A stretch of DNA of 64,000 nt. It comes from Acinetobacter sp. S54. Its GTDB lineage: Bacteria; Pseudomonadota; Gammaproteobacteria; Pseudomonadales; Moraxellaceae. Positions within the stretch are counted from its first letter, which is position 1. The number at the start of each line of letters is the position of its first letter. This document shows positions 1-8,435 of this stretch, piece after piece. A program made the position numbers and the translations under genes. The DNA lies in the NCBI RefSeq assembly GCF_016624945.1, contig NZ_JACVUI010000002.1, positions 62,001-126,000 on the forward strand, read 5' to 3'. The notes under the pieces were generated by a model. That model had not been told where the DNA came from, searched no databases, and was given only the letters and a program-made list of their open reading frames with translations.

Positions 1-123
1 ACCAGCATCGTGAATACATATGATGCATTAGGCAAAGAGAAAGTTCCTAGTAAAAAGGTTAAAGCACTAATCGCTGCTAAGAAACTAGGACAGCACGATG
101 AATCCTTACCCTGCCCCGTCTAA
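1..123 (+). CDS. C-terminal end of an unidentified protein (partial)
   Basis: An open frame enters from the left edge and ends at a TAA at 121-123, giving 40 residues ending in ESLPCPV. The segment is lysine-rich (KVPSKKVKALIAAKKLG). A rho-independent terminator follows 22 bases after the stop, which supports a real gene end. I do not recognise the family; too little is present to assign a function. Confidence 0.55.
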   Translation, partial: TSIVNTYDALGKEKVPSKKVKALIAAKKLGQHDESLPCPV

Positions 124-145
124 AACCGTTCACTTTTATGGAAAA

Positions 146-181
146 AGTCCAAATTTGCTCTAGCCAGTTTGGGCTTTTTTA
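146..181 (+). terminator. Rho-independent terminator
   Basis: An 8-bp stem AGTCCAAA / TTTGGGCT (one G-T pair) is followed directly by a run of T. It ends the transcript of the partial gene at the left edge and separates it from the zinc-ribbon gene at 273. Confidence 0.75.
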
Positions 182-272
182 CTTTACTCAGCCACGATTG
201 TTTAAGTTTCATCTGAACAATCTCTCTGGAGCAAGTTATAATCTCTTTTTTATACTTGTATATCTCTAAGGC

Positions 273-1430
273 ATGACTCTGAATATTCTGAAAAAACAGC
301 TAGATGAAAGTACACTTTGCCCTTTGTGTCAGGCAGCAATGTACTTTGTAGAAGCAGATCAGTTCGATCAGGACGTTCAATTTCATGAATGCAGTCATTG
401 CCAACATCAGGTCTTTATTGACACAAGAATGGTCTGTCATTGTGCAAGTTGTACTAAGCAGCGTAAAAAAATGATGCAGGATACTTTACAACAGGAGCAA
501 CGTAAAAATAAAATTAAAGACGATGTCATCTATAATCTGGAAGACTTAAGTCTATTAAACAAACTCTTTCTATTGGCTTTACTAGATGACCGTATTCAAG
601 AGAACATCCCTCATGATGAATATATTTATTGGGACCAAGTCAAATACGAATACATTAGCCCGAATTATTTATTTCAGTACAGTTTACTTAAAGAGTTGAT
701 TAAATCGGGGATTTTGGCCTCAAAAAATCCTCACGATAATCACCCTGTTTATTATTTAAGAGTGCGCTTAGAGGGTTACAACGAACCAAGCTTATTTAGT
801 ATCGCCCAACAATTACGTCATTGGTTCTATGAAAACCTGAGTCTAGGTATTCCCTATAAAACTACAAATGAAGTTAAAGATGTTTTATTTGTCATACTCT
901 ATCAGGAAATCATTCAATTTATGCAAATGTATTGCCGTACATGGGGCATACAAATCGCGGGAAATCGTAGCTTTCAGCAGTTCTGTTACAAACTCATGGA
1001 TGGTCTGGCGATTGGTCAAATTTATTATCTCATTCAAACGGCACTTGAATATTTGCATAGCAAAAAGGCTTTGCAGCCGCGTAATGAAAATTTTATTAAT
1101 ACCAATATATTAAAGAAAACCTTGGAACAATATCGGGAACGTTCAGTAAATGAAAAATGGGAAACATCCACTCTGCCACGTCCTATGAATCTGCCTTTAA
1201 GCAAAATGAGCCAGATTTTTTTATTCCATTTTTTATCTTATGATGAAACTATTTTTATTCAACCGATTTGGCGCGCATGGCGTAAAATTGAACCGAGATT
1301 CAATTTTTATGCCATTAAACGGTGTATGTATTGTGGTTCCCATGATTTGGAAGTGGATTATGATGCAGCCGATTACGTTTCTCTGATTTGCCGAACTTGC
1401 AAACATCAAGATCATTATTTTACGCAATAA
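273..1430 (+). CDS. Hypothetical protein with terminal zinc-ribbon-like Cys clusters
   Basis: This is a 385-residue protein that I do not recognise. Seen: Cys pairs at the N-terminus (CPLC near residue 16, then CSHC and CASC within the first 60 residues) and at the C-terminus (CMYC and CRTC in the last 40 residues). Both ends therefore look like zinc ribbons around a long, mostly helical middle without an obvious catalytic motif. No signal peptide or membrane segment is visible. The AAGG before the ATG is very close to it, so initiation may be weak. thiM follows after 26 bases and is probably co-transcribed, but I see no functional link to thiamine. Zinc binding is inferred; the function is unknown. 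Confidence 0.75.
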   Translation: MTLNILKKQLDESTLCPLCQAAMYFVEADQFDQDVQFHECSHCQHQVFIDTRMVCHCASCTKQRKKMMQDTLQQEQRKNKIKDDVIYNLEDLSLLNKLFLLALLDDRIQENIPHDEYIYWDQVKYEYISPNYLFQYSLLKELIKSGILASKNPHDNHPVYYLRVRLEGYNEPSLFSIAQQLRHWFYENLSLGIPYKTTNEVKDVLFVILYQEIIQFMQMYCRTWGIQIAGNRSFQQFCYKLMDGLAIGQIYYLIQTALEYLHSKKALQPRNENFINTNILKKTLEQYRERSVNEKWETSTLPRPMNLPLSKMSQIFLFHFLSYDETIFIQPIWRAWRKIEPRFNFYAIKRCMYCGSHDLEVDYDAADYVSLICRTCKHQDHYFTQ

Positions 1431-1456
1431 TTCTTATAAATTGCTAAGGGGGATAT

Positions 1457-2281
1457 ATGTATAACTCGTCCAATATTATCGACTATGTCATTCATGCATG
1501 GGAAAAATTGCAAGAGCAAACGCCTTTAGTGCAATGCATTACCAATAGCGTTGCTGCTAATTATACAGCCAATGTATTACTGGCCGCTGGAGCATCTCCA
1601 GCCATGATTGATAATCCTTTTGAAGCAGAAAGCTTTACTCAAATAAGTGGTGCGCTTAGCATTAACATGGGAACACCAACCACCGAACAAATGCAAGCTA
1701 TGCAGATTTCAGCCCAAACAGCTCATAAACAGCAGATTCCTTGGGTACTTGATCCTGTCGGTTATGGTCCAATCTTAAAATGGCGTAGCGATATGGTCAA
1801 TGAACTACTGCACTATCATCCTTCTGTCATTCGCGGTAATGCTTCTGAAATCAGTGCGCTTGCAGGAAATGTCACTCAAGCAAAAGGTGTAGATAGCACC
1901 CTTAAAAGCGATGATATGTTCCAACTCGCACAAAGCTTACTCAGCAAAACTAGTTGTGTGGCTATTTCGGGCGAAAATGACTATATCCTGTCAAATGCCA
2001 TGACGTGTATCGTTAAGATCCGTGGTGGCAGTTATTTACAGCCTAAAATTACCGCAACGGGCTGTGCATTAGGTGCATTGATCGCAGCCTACTGTGCTGT
2101 AACAACTGTACATCTTGCGACGATTGCTGCTCATATTCATTTTGCCATTGCGGGGAAACTTGCTTTTGATCAGGCACAAACGGTAGGTAGTTTTAATACT
2201 ATGTTTATGGATTATATTCATATGATGGATGCAAATTTGATTGAACAATATGCCTGTATCGAACTTATTTCGGATGATTAA
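1457..2281 (+). CDS. thiM: Hydroxyethylthiazole kinase ThiM
   Basis: ThiM phosphorylates 4-methyl-5-(2-hydroxyethyl)thiazole with ATP, a salvage step feeding thiamine phosphate synthesis in the cytoplasm. The 274-residue length fits the family. Diagnostic segments are visible: QCITNSVAANYTANVLLAAGASPAM near the N-terminus, the LDPVGYG segment, RGNASEI, and the ATGCALGAL loop carrying the catalytic-region Cys at residue 203. A strong AAGGGGG ribosome site precedes the ATG. It sits 26 bases after the zinc-ribbon gene. No thiamine-pyrophosphate riboswitch is visible upstream and no thiD or thiE follows, so this is a stand-alone salvage gene. Confidence 0.95.
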   Translation: MYNSSNIIDYVIHAWEKLQEQTPLVQCITNSVAANYTANVLLAAGASPAMIDNPFEAESFTQISGALSINMGTPTTEQMQAMQISAQTAHKQQIPWVLDPVGYGPILKWRSDMVNELLHYHPSVIRGNASEISALAGNVTQAKGVDSTLKSDDMFQLAQSLLSKTSCVAISGENDYILSNAMTCIVKIRGGSYLQPKITATGCALGALIAAYCAVTTVHLATIAAHIHFAIAGKLAFDQAQTVGSFNTMFMDYIHMMDANLIEQYACIELISDD

Positions 2282-2298
2282 AGAAGAATAGATAATCG

Positions 2299-2330
2299 TC
2301 TGCCTGCTCCCGTTGCTCAGGCAGATAGTT
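2299..2330 (+). terminator. Possible terminator hairpin after thiM
   Basis: An inverted repeat TCTGCCTG / CAGGCAGA encloses a 11-base loop, 18 bases after the thiM stop. The following sequence is only weakly T-rich, so termination may be partial or Rho-assisted. Confidence 0.4.
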
Positions 2331-2470
2331 CTAAACAGGAAATAAACACTTTCTCGGATCTGATCATGACCGTCTAGATAAGAACTATAAACAATGATAG
2401 CTTACCAAAATGTTCATTTGACAGAATCATTATGAAAGGAAAAAATGCTTTCTCCTGATCAAAATCGCTT

Positions 2471-2830
2471 TTAAATGACCTGTTTGAAATAATCCTGTTT
2501 AGGCATTTCAATCAACTCAACGCAACTTTGTACAGGAAAATCTTGCTGCTGCAGTGCAGAATAAGAAATTAATGTATTCAAAATTTTTTCGCCAATTTCC
2601 TGTTTCTGCTGTTGATTACGCCCAGATAGCAAATAGACTTTGACATGGACGTAGGCTTGATGCTCAGTTTCTAGTCCAATTACATAAACATTATCTTTAT
2701 GTGCCCGAGATTTAATATCAATCGCTTCACAATAGCCTGTTTCCACCAATGCAGCATTAATTTTCAACAATAATTGTTTGGGTTCCACATTGTCCAAATT
2801 TGCAGAATAATCAACGATTACATGTGGCAT
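2471..2830 (-). CDS. 5-carboxymethyl-2-hydroxymuconate isomerase-like tautomerase
   Basis: This is a 119-residue member of the CHMI/HpcD branch of the tautomerase superfamily. These enzymes use the N-terminal proline, exposed after Met removal, as general base. The start chosen here gives MPHVIVDYSANLD, with that proline in place and an AGGGG ribosome site 9 bases upstream. An upstream in-frame TTG would add six residues (MNRGTA) and block the proline, so I reject it. The gene begins 10 bases after the stop of the Pif1-like helicase on the same strand and is probably co-transcribed. No homoprotocatechuate pathway genes are nearby, so the true substrate is uncertain. Confidence 0.85.
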   Translation of the reverse strand: MPHVIVDYSANLDNVEPKQLLLKINAALVETGYCEAIDIKSRAHKDNVYVIGLETEHQAYVHVKVYLLSGRNQQQKQEIGEKILNTLISYSALQQQDFPVQSCVELIEMPKQDYFKQVI

Positions 2831-2840
2831 AGCCGTGCCC

Positions 2841-4553
2841 CTATTCAATAAATAACAATGCTAAACGTACCTGATCATAGCCCATACGCGGACTAGTCAA
2901 CTCGACAATCGGTTTAAGCTTAATTGAACCATCATCATTAAAATGCTCAGGTCTTTTACTTTTTTGAACTCGTTTAAATAATTTGCGTATTTGTTCAACC
3001 ACTTCATCCCCAGGATGGGCCACTGAAATATCGAGTCCTTGTTCTTTATTTAATCTTGCTAGGTGGTTAATGATAGTAGCCGGCGTTAAACCACGTTCAA
3101 CGGCGATATCTTGAATTTCATAACCCTCTTCAAATAGCAAACGAGTTTCATCCAGTGTTGCTGAACCATAATTTTGCTTTTCGCCTTTGGCTAGTTTTTT
3201 CTCATTTCTTATAATTTCGGTTTCATTTAATGTTCCACCACAATGCCGAATAAACGCTTTATGTTGATCGTTTAAATCGGTTTCTGCAAAATGGCTTTCC
3301 GCTTCTTGTGATAACTCCTGAAAGCGTTTATCTGCTTTTAAAGCCAATGAATCCAACTCTAACGCCTGTTCATTAAAACCTAGTAAACGCAAACCAGTTA
3401 AAGATTTTAGTCGAGACAATGCCACATACCCCTGACCCTTTTCAAAGGTATGAGATAAGTTAATTTCGGCTGCTTCCAACGTCATACCCTGACTTTTATG
3501 TATGGTAATTGCCCATGCCAAACGAAGTGGAATTTGCTGAAAACTGGCAATACTTTTTCCTGCTTCATTTTCAACTGACCACGTTTCTGGCTCTACCAGT
3601 AGCGTAGTTCCGTCAGTCATTTTCACTTTAGGTAAAATTCCGTGTTCATCATCTTCTTCAAAACCAATCACTTCGCCTAAACTGCCATTGATATATCCCA
3701 TATCAAAATTGTTCTTTACAAACATTACTTTGGCATGTTTTTTAAGGAGGAGTTCTTCAGGTGCGCGAACCGAGGATTTTAAAGTTTCCAGTAACTTTTC
3801 ATTTCCATCAAGTACTGCATTAAACTGGTGCCCTTCATTTTCAATTTCATTTAAATGTTGAAAATTAATATTATCCACATCCATATTATGGGTATAAAGA
3901 CGGGTAAAAGTATCGCCAATATCCTGCTGACGGGATTGTTGCAACGCCTGAGTATGTTCTCGTTGAATATTTTGCGCACGAATGGCATTTAAAATCCGAT
4001 TCAGGATTTCATCGTCCTGACGGTGCTGTTCGGTCAAATAACACACCCGAAATTTGGCTTCGACCCACGCATCTGACATAAAACAAAATTTATCACGATT
4101 ACGTTCATCATTTTTACCCACAGGCGGTAACTGAAAAAAATCCCCAGCCACAATCACTTGGATTCCACCAAAAGCCTCATCACTTTCCTTGAAATATTTC
4201 AAGACCTTATTGACAAGATTAAGCTGTTTGGCATGCAACATGGAAATTTCATCAATGATCAAAACTTGTGCATTTTCAAGGTGTTCTTTTAAATACTTAC
4301 GCTCTTTCATGCGTTTGAGATCATCTTCACTCAAATGATCTTTAATCCCAATACCTGCCCAAGTATGAATGGTCATGCCATTCATATGAGTTGCTGCAAT
4401 TCCTGTAGAAGCTGTCACCGCAACGGGTACTTTACGCGCTTTTAAGTAATTGATGTATTGATTGAGGGTATATGTTTTTCCTGCACCAGCCGAACCTGTT
4501 AAAAACACATTTTCACCCGCTTTTAATAACTTCAGTGCAGTTTCTTGCTTCAT
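2841..4553 (-). CDS. Pif1/RecD-like superfamily 1 DNA helicase with C-terminal helix-turn-helix
   Basis: This 570-residue ATPase has Walker A GSAGAGKT at residues 20-27 (Lys26), Walker B LIIDEISML, GDFFQLPPVG, and the late helicase motifs AITIHKSQGMTL and YVALSRLKSLTGLRLL typical of Pif1/RecD enzymes. The last 120 residues carry a RecQ-style helix-turn-helix (ATLDETRLLFEEGYEIQDIA onwards), probably for DNA binding. It likely unwinds DNA 5'-3' in repair or replication restart. The tautomerase gene follows closely on the same strand. The family is clear; the exact cellular role is not. Confidence 0.88.
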   Translation of the reverse strand: MKQETALKLLKAGENVFLTGSAGAGKTYTLNQYINYLKARKVPVAVTASTGIAATHMNGMTIHTWAGIGIKDHLSEDDLKRMKERKYLKEHLENAQVLIIDEISMLHAKQLNLVNKVLKYFKESDEAFGGIQVIVAGDFFQLPPVGKNDERNRDKFCFMSDAWVEAKFRVCYLTEQHRQDDEILNRILNAIRAQNIQREHTQALQQSRQQDIGDTFTRLYTHNMDVDNINFQHLNEIENEGHQFNAVLDGNEKLLETLKSSVRAPEELLLKKHAKVMFVKNNFDMGYINGSLGEVIGFEEDDEHGILPKVKMTDGTTLLVEPETWSVENEAGKSIASFQQIPLRLAWAITIHKSQGMTLEAAEINLSHTFEKGQGYVALSRLKSLTGLRLLGFNEQALELDSLALKADKRFQELSQEAESHFAETDLNDQHKAFIRHCGGTLNETEIIRNEKKLAKGEKQNYGSATLDETRLLFEEGYEIQDIAVERGLTPATIINHLARLNKEQGLDISVAHPGDEVVEQIRKLFKRVQKSKRPEHFNDDGSIKLKPIVELTSPRMGYDQVRLALLFIE

Positions 4554-4781
4554 AACCTGATCATTTCAATAAAACAGCCCATAGCTTAACGACTTTCATT
4601 CAAAAGTGAAATCCGAAAGCTATTTAAAATATAAAAATACATATATTTCAAATATATAAAACAAAATATTTATTGGTAGGTTTTTGGTAGGTAGGAAAAA
4701 AATGGCCAAATCAGAATACTAGGCTCACGGTGAAGATCACCTGTAATAACAAATGGACTAAATGGAAGAAGGAATCGCTCC

Positions 4782-5954
4782 ATGGCTTTAAAAAATATTG
4801 CTGACCAAACAAATGGTTTTTATATCCCGTGTGTCTCCCTTTTTGGCCCAGGCTGTGCCAAGGAAATCGGAATCAAGGCACAAAATTTAGGTGCAAAAAA
4901 AGCGCTCATTGTCACAGATGCAGGTCTTTTTAAGTTTGGTGTGGCAGATATCATTGCTCAATATTTAAAAGATGCAGGGGTAGATAGTCATATTTTCCCG
5001 GGTGCAGAACCTAACCCAACCGATAAAAATGTACATAATGGTGTCGATGCCTATAACGACCATCATTGTGACTTCATTGTCTCACTAGGTGGCGGTTCTT
5101 CACATGATTGTGCCAAAGGGATTGGTCTAGTGACTGCGGGTGGTGGACATATTCGTGATTATGAAGGCATTGATAAAAGTAAAGTTCCAATGACGCCATT
5201 AATCGCGGTGAACACAACAGCGGGGACAGCCTCAGAAATGACACGTTTCTGTATCATTACTAATACTGACACACATGTCAAAATGGCCATTGTTGACTGG
5301 CGTTGTACGCCTCTTATTGCGATTGATGATCCGAAACTCATGGTTGCTAAGCCAGCAAGTTTGACTGCTGCGACAGGTATGGACGCATTGACTCATGCCG
5401 TCGAGGCTTATGTTTCAACCGCAGCCAATCCCATTACCGATGCCTGTGCAGAAAAGGCTATTTCCATGATTAGTGAATGGCTTAGCCCTGCGGTTGCCAA
5501 TGGTGAAAATCTGGAAGCACGTGATGCCATGAGCTATGCCCAATATTTGGCAGGAATGGCTTTTAACAATGCTTCATTAGGATATGTACACGCTATGGCA
5601 CATCAATTAGGAGGTTTCTACAACTTACCTCATGGTGTATGTAATGCTGTGTTATTGCCGCATGTTTGTGAGTTTAACTTGATTGCCTGCCCTGAACGCT
5701 ATGCCCGCATTGCTGAATTGATGGGCGTTCAAACACAAGGTTTAACCAGAAATCAGGCTGCTCGTGCGGCGATTGAAGCGATTCGTGAATTATCAACATC
5801 GATTGGTATCCCATCTGGTCTAAAAGAATTAGGAGTTAAAACTGAAGATCTGACGATTATGGCAGAAAATGCTCAGAAAGATGCGTGTATGCTCACCAAC
5901 CCACGAAAGGCAACTCATGCACAGGTCGTGGACATTTTCAAAGCGGCACTTTAA
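4782..5954 (+). CDS. Iron-containing alcohol dehydrogenase (YiaY/AdhB type)
   Basis: This 390-residue protein oxidises primary alcohols to aldehydes with NAD and belongs to the group III iron-dependent dehydrogenases. Visible signatures are the nucleotide-binding GGGSSHDCAKGIGL, NTTAGTASEMTRFCI, and the metal-site segments DALTHAVEAYVS and AMAHQLGGFYNLPHGVCNAVLLPHV, which supply the Asp/His ligands. AAGGAATCGCTCC before the ATG is a good ribosome site. A GAF regulator and an aldehyde dehydrogenase lie 1-3 kb downstream, so the region could run alcohol to aldehyde to acid. The natural substrate cannot be read from sequence. Confidence 0.93.
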   Translation: MALKNIADQTNGFYIPCVSLFGPGCAKEIGIKAQNLGAKKALIVTDAGLFKFGVADIIAQYLKDAGVDSHIFPGAEPNPTDKNVHNGVDAYNDHHCDFIVSLGGGSSHDCAKGIGLVTAGGGHIRDYEGIDKSKVPMTPLIAVNTTAGTASEMTRFCIITNTDTHVKMAIVDWRCTPLIAIDDPKLMVAKPASLTAATGMDALTHAVEAYVSTAANPITDACAEKAISMISEWLSPAVANGENLEARDAMSYAQYLAGMAFNNASLGYVHAMAHQLGGFYNLPHGVCNAVLLPHVCEFNLIACPERYARIAELMGVQTQGLTRNQAARAAIEAIRELSTSIGIPSGLKELGVKTEDLTIMAENAQKDACMLTNPRKATHAQVVDIFKAAL

Positions 5955-6035
5955 TTTTACCTCGCTTTAAATCAAGAACAAACTCCACCTTTTTACCTCA
6001 GAGCAAGCTTCTCTCTCCAATCGGCTTGCTCACTT

Positions 6036-6073
6036 GAGGGGATATTCCTCCAAGATATTCCCTCTTTTTTCTT
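6036..6073 (+). terminator. Rho-independent terminator of the alcohol dehydrogenase gene
   Basis: A 10-bp stem GAGGGGATAT / ATATTCCCTC with a 9-base loop is followed by TTTTTTCTT, starting 82 bases after the stop codon. Confidence 0.85.
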
Positions 6074-6131
6074 GTCATTGATTGACAAAATCATATTTTC
6101 ATACAAGGATGATTTCATGCATTAAAAACCA

Positions 6132-7094
6132 ATGAATAAAAATATGAATCCATATACTCCAGATGTTTTAGGTGATGACTATCAACAGCTTACATTAACT
6201 TTTCCCGATGATTATGAGGGTAAAGTTATTGCAACGTTAATACGCAAGAAAGCAACGACATCAACAAATAAAGCAGTTCTTTATATTCATGGCTTTATTG
6301 ATTATTTTTTTCAGACCGAAATGGCCGAACAATTCAATCAGCATGGCTATGATTTTTATGCGCTGGATTTGAGAAAATATGGACGTTCTCATCTACCCCA
6401 CCAAATCTTATTCAATGTCCTCGATTTAAATGAATATGACGCTGAAATTACCGAAGCCCTTAAGATTATTGAGGAAGAACATCACAGTCAGGTACTGTTA
6501 GCGGGACATTCTACGGGCGGACTCATTGCGACACTATATGCAGCACACTATTCCAACCACCCTCTAATCAAGGCACTCTGGGCAAATAGCCCCTTTTATG
6601 ATTTTAATATGAATGTATTCAAGAAAACGTTCGGTATTCCATTATTAAGTCAAGTGGGTCGTTATTTACCGAAAGCGAAGTTCCCAAGTGGATTGAACAA
6701 ATGGTATGTACGAAGTTTGCATAAAAATTTTCATGGCGAATGGTTTTTTGATCTAAACTGGAAACTACCGAGTATGAAAAAAGTTCAATTGAGCTTTGTT
6801 AGAGCCATTCATATTGCTCAAAAAGAAATTCATCGCGGTGTTAAATTAACCATTCCTGCACTGATTATGCACTCGAACCAGACCAAAAATCCGAGAACTT
6901 GGGGCAAAAAAGCCACACAAAGTGATGTGATTTTGGGAATAAAGGATATTGAAAAGTATGCTAGGAAAATTAAAGGCGACGTCACCACTCAAACCATTCA
7001 ACATGGTTTGCATGATTTAATCCTATCTGCCGAGCCTATTCGCAATCAAGTCTATCAGCAGTTGTTTGACTGGTTAAAAATCAAAATGCCTTGA
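6132..7094 (+). CDS. Serine alpha/beta hydrolase (monoacylglycerol lipase-like)
   Basis: This is a 320-residue cytoplasmic alpha/beta-hydrolase. The oxyanion segment YIHGFIDYFFQ and the nucleophile elbow GHSTGG (Ser127) are plain, and a late His in IQHGLHDLI fits the catalytic triad. The layout resembles lysophospholipase or monoacylglycerol lipase proteins (YALDLRKYGRS after the HG motif). No signal peptide is seen. The AAGGA upstream lies unusually far from the ATG, so the start is moderately sure; residue 4 is also a Met. It converges with the GAF regulator, stop to stop, with 3 bases between. The substrate is unknown. Confidence 0.88.
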   Translation: MNKNMNPYTPDVLGDDYQQLTLTFPDDYEGKVIATLIRKKATTSTNKAVLYIHGFIDYFFQTEMAEQFNQHGYDFYALDLRKYGRSHLPHQILFNVLDLNEYDAEITEALKIIEEEHHSQVLLAGHSTGGLIATLYAAHYSNHPLIKALWANSPFYDFNMNVFKKTFGIPLLSQVGRYLPKAKFPSGLNKWYVRSLHKNFHGEWFFDLNWKLPSMKKVQLSFVRAIHIAQKEIHRGVKLTIPALIMHSNQTKNPRTWGKKATQSDVILGIKDIEKYARKIKGDVTTQTIQHGLHDLILSAEPIRNQVYQQLFDWLKIKMP

Positions 7095-7097
7095 GTT

Positions 7098-8282
7098 TTA
7101 GCCTTGTCCCTGTTGATATTTAATTAACGACTGATGGGCTGGATGATCGTGTGGCAATAGCTCCATGAGGCGTTCCACCGCATCAATGGCTTCTGGAAAC
7201 CGTGCCACATGCTTAAGTAACATGTCTGTTTCTTTAGCCTTAAAAATTGCATCACTTAAACGTGATTCAAGGCAATCACGCCATGCGCACAAAAAAGGAC
7301 TTTCGGTCTTTGCCAAGAAAACTCCTGTGTACAGCTGTAATGCCGATGATACATAACCTGAATCAAGTGCATTTTCAGCTTGTAAAAAATCCGCTTCGAC
7401 ATGGGCCAATAACCGATAAGGACGTGAACCCAGCATGCCTCCCAGCACATCCCGTAACTGTGACATCTCAGCTTTTAAGGTTCCCATACTGACTTTACGC
7501 TCACCATAAAGAGCCTGATGCAAAGTTTCCAGATTTAAACCCTGCGGGCACAACACCAAGATACTCAAAATTTCAATCTGACGAGGTGTAAGTACTAAAT
7601 TTTTTCCATTGAATAACACTTGTGGAATAGAAAACGCACGTATATATAATTGTTGACGTTGTTGTTCTTGCAAAGCTGTTTGGATAATCGATGCACAGCG
7701 TTCAGCGGCTAAAATACCTAATGAATTATGATTGGTCCATGTCGTGGATAAGTCAATCACACCCAGTAATTGCCTGGAATGAGGGTCAATAATAGGAGCG
7801 GCATAACACACCCAGTCTTGTACTGACTGCATATAGTGTTCATTGGAAAAAACACAACTGGATTGGCGAGTTTTGATCGATAGAGCCAATGCATTAGTAC
7901 CTACCATTTCCTCACCCCATTGCCCGCCTTCGACAAAATGGACACGTTCAGCAGCGCTACGCATCTGTTGACTGGCAGCCGTCCAAATAATGGTACTGCC
8001 CACATCTCCTACCGCAATCACCATAGATGACTGTTCAGCAACATGCTTAAGGTCATTGCCACAATACTGCAAGGCAATATCAAGTGCAGAGGGCTGCTTT
8101 TGCGCTAAAGATAATAATGGCGCAGCAGATCGCTCTTTTGGAATCGCCGCAGAAACTGAGCGTTGCCAAGAACTGGCGATGCTTTCATTGAGTTGACCCG
8201 CCTGTTGGGTAGAGAGAATGCTTTCTTGGCGAAGTGTCTCAACAGTACTGCGTTGTTCCCTGAGCTTTTGTTTTGTAACCAT
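7098..8282 (-). CDS. GAF-domain transcriptional regulator, AcoR-like N-terminus without sigma54 domain
   Basis: This 394-residue regulator starts with the sensory part of AcoR-type activators: a GAF domain with AERVHFVEGGQWGEEMVGTNAL and PIIDPHSRQLLGVIDLS. Instead of an AAA+ sigma54-interaction module, the C-terminal half has a winged-helix-like segment (LTPRQIEILSILVLCPQGLN) and then helical repeats. It should therefore act on sigma70 promoters. It is divergent from the aldehyde dehydrogenase at 8436 across 153 bases, the usual arrangement for a dedicated activator. The effector is probably a small alcohol or aldehyde, by inference from its neighbours. Confidence 0.82.
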   Translation of the reverse strand: MVTKQKLREQRSTVETLRQESILSTQQAGQLNESIASSWQRSVSAAIPKERSAAPLLSLAQKQPSALDIALQYCGNDLKHVAEQSSMVIAVGDVGSTIIWTAASQQMRSAAERVHFVEGGQWGEEMVGTNALALSIKTRQSSCVFSNEHYMQSVQDWVCYAAPIIDPHSRQLLGVIDLSTTWTNHNSLGILAAERCASIIQTALQEQQRQQLYIRAFSIPQVLFNGKNLVLTPRQIEILSILVLCPQGLNLETLHQALYGERKVSMGTLKAEMSQLRDVLGGMLGSRPYRLLAHVEADFLQAENALDSGYVSSALQLYTGVFLAKTESPFLCAWRDCLESRLSDAIFKAKETDMLLKHVARFPEAIDAVERLMELLPHDHPAHQSLIKYQQGQG

Positions 8283-8435
8283 TTGTATATTCCCTGAAAA
8301 TTGTCATGGTCTCCAACCTTTCTCCAACCTTCCGTCTTATATGCTAACTCTATAGCGTACAAAAGTACCTTATACCAAAGCTGTAGAAGCTTCAAATTTG
8401 ATATGTATATCAATGATAAGCAAAGGAATATTTAT

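Noticed and set aside
273..1457. Thiamine-pyrophosphate riboswitch before thiM or its upstream gene
   Set aside because: The 26-base thiM leader is too short, and no conserved riboswitch core could be found before position 273.
2455..2462. Eight-base match to the start of the 26-nt spacer of the CRISPR-like unit, next to TC
   Set aside because: An 8-base match is expected about twice by chance in a window of this size on both strands, the PAM-like bases are not CC, and the match stops after the seed.
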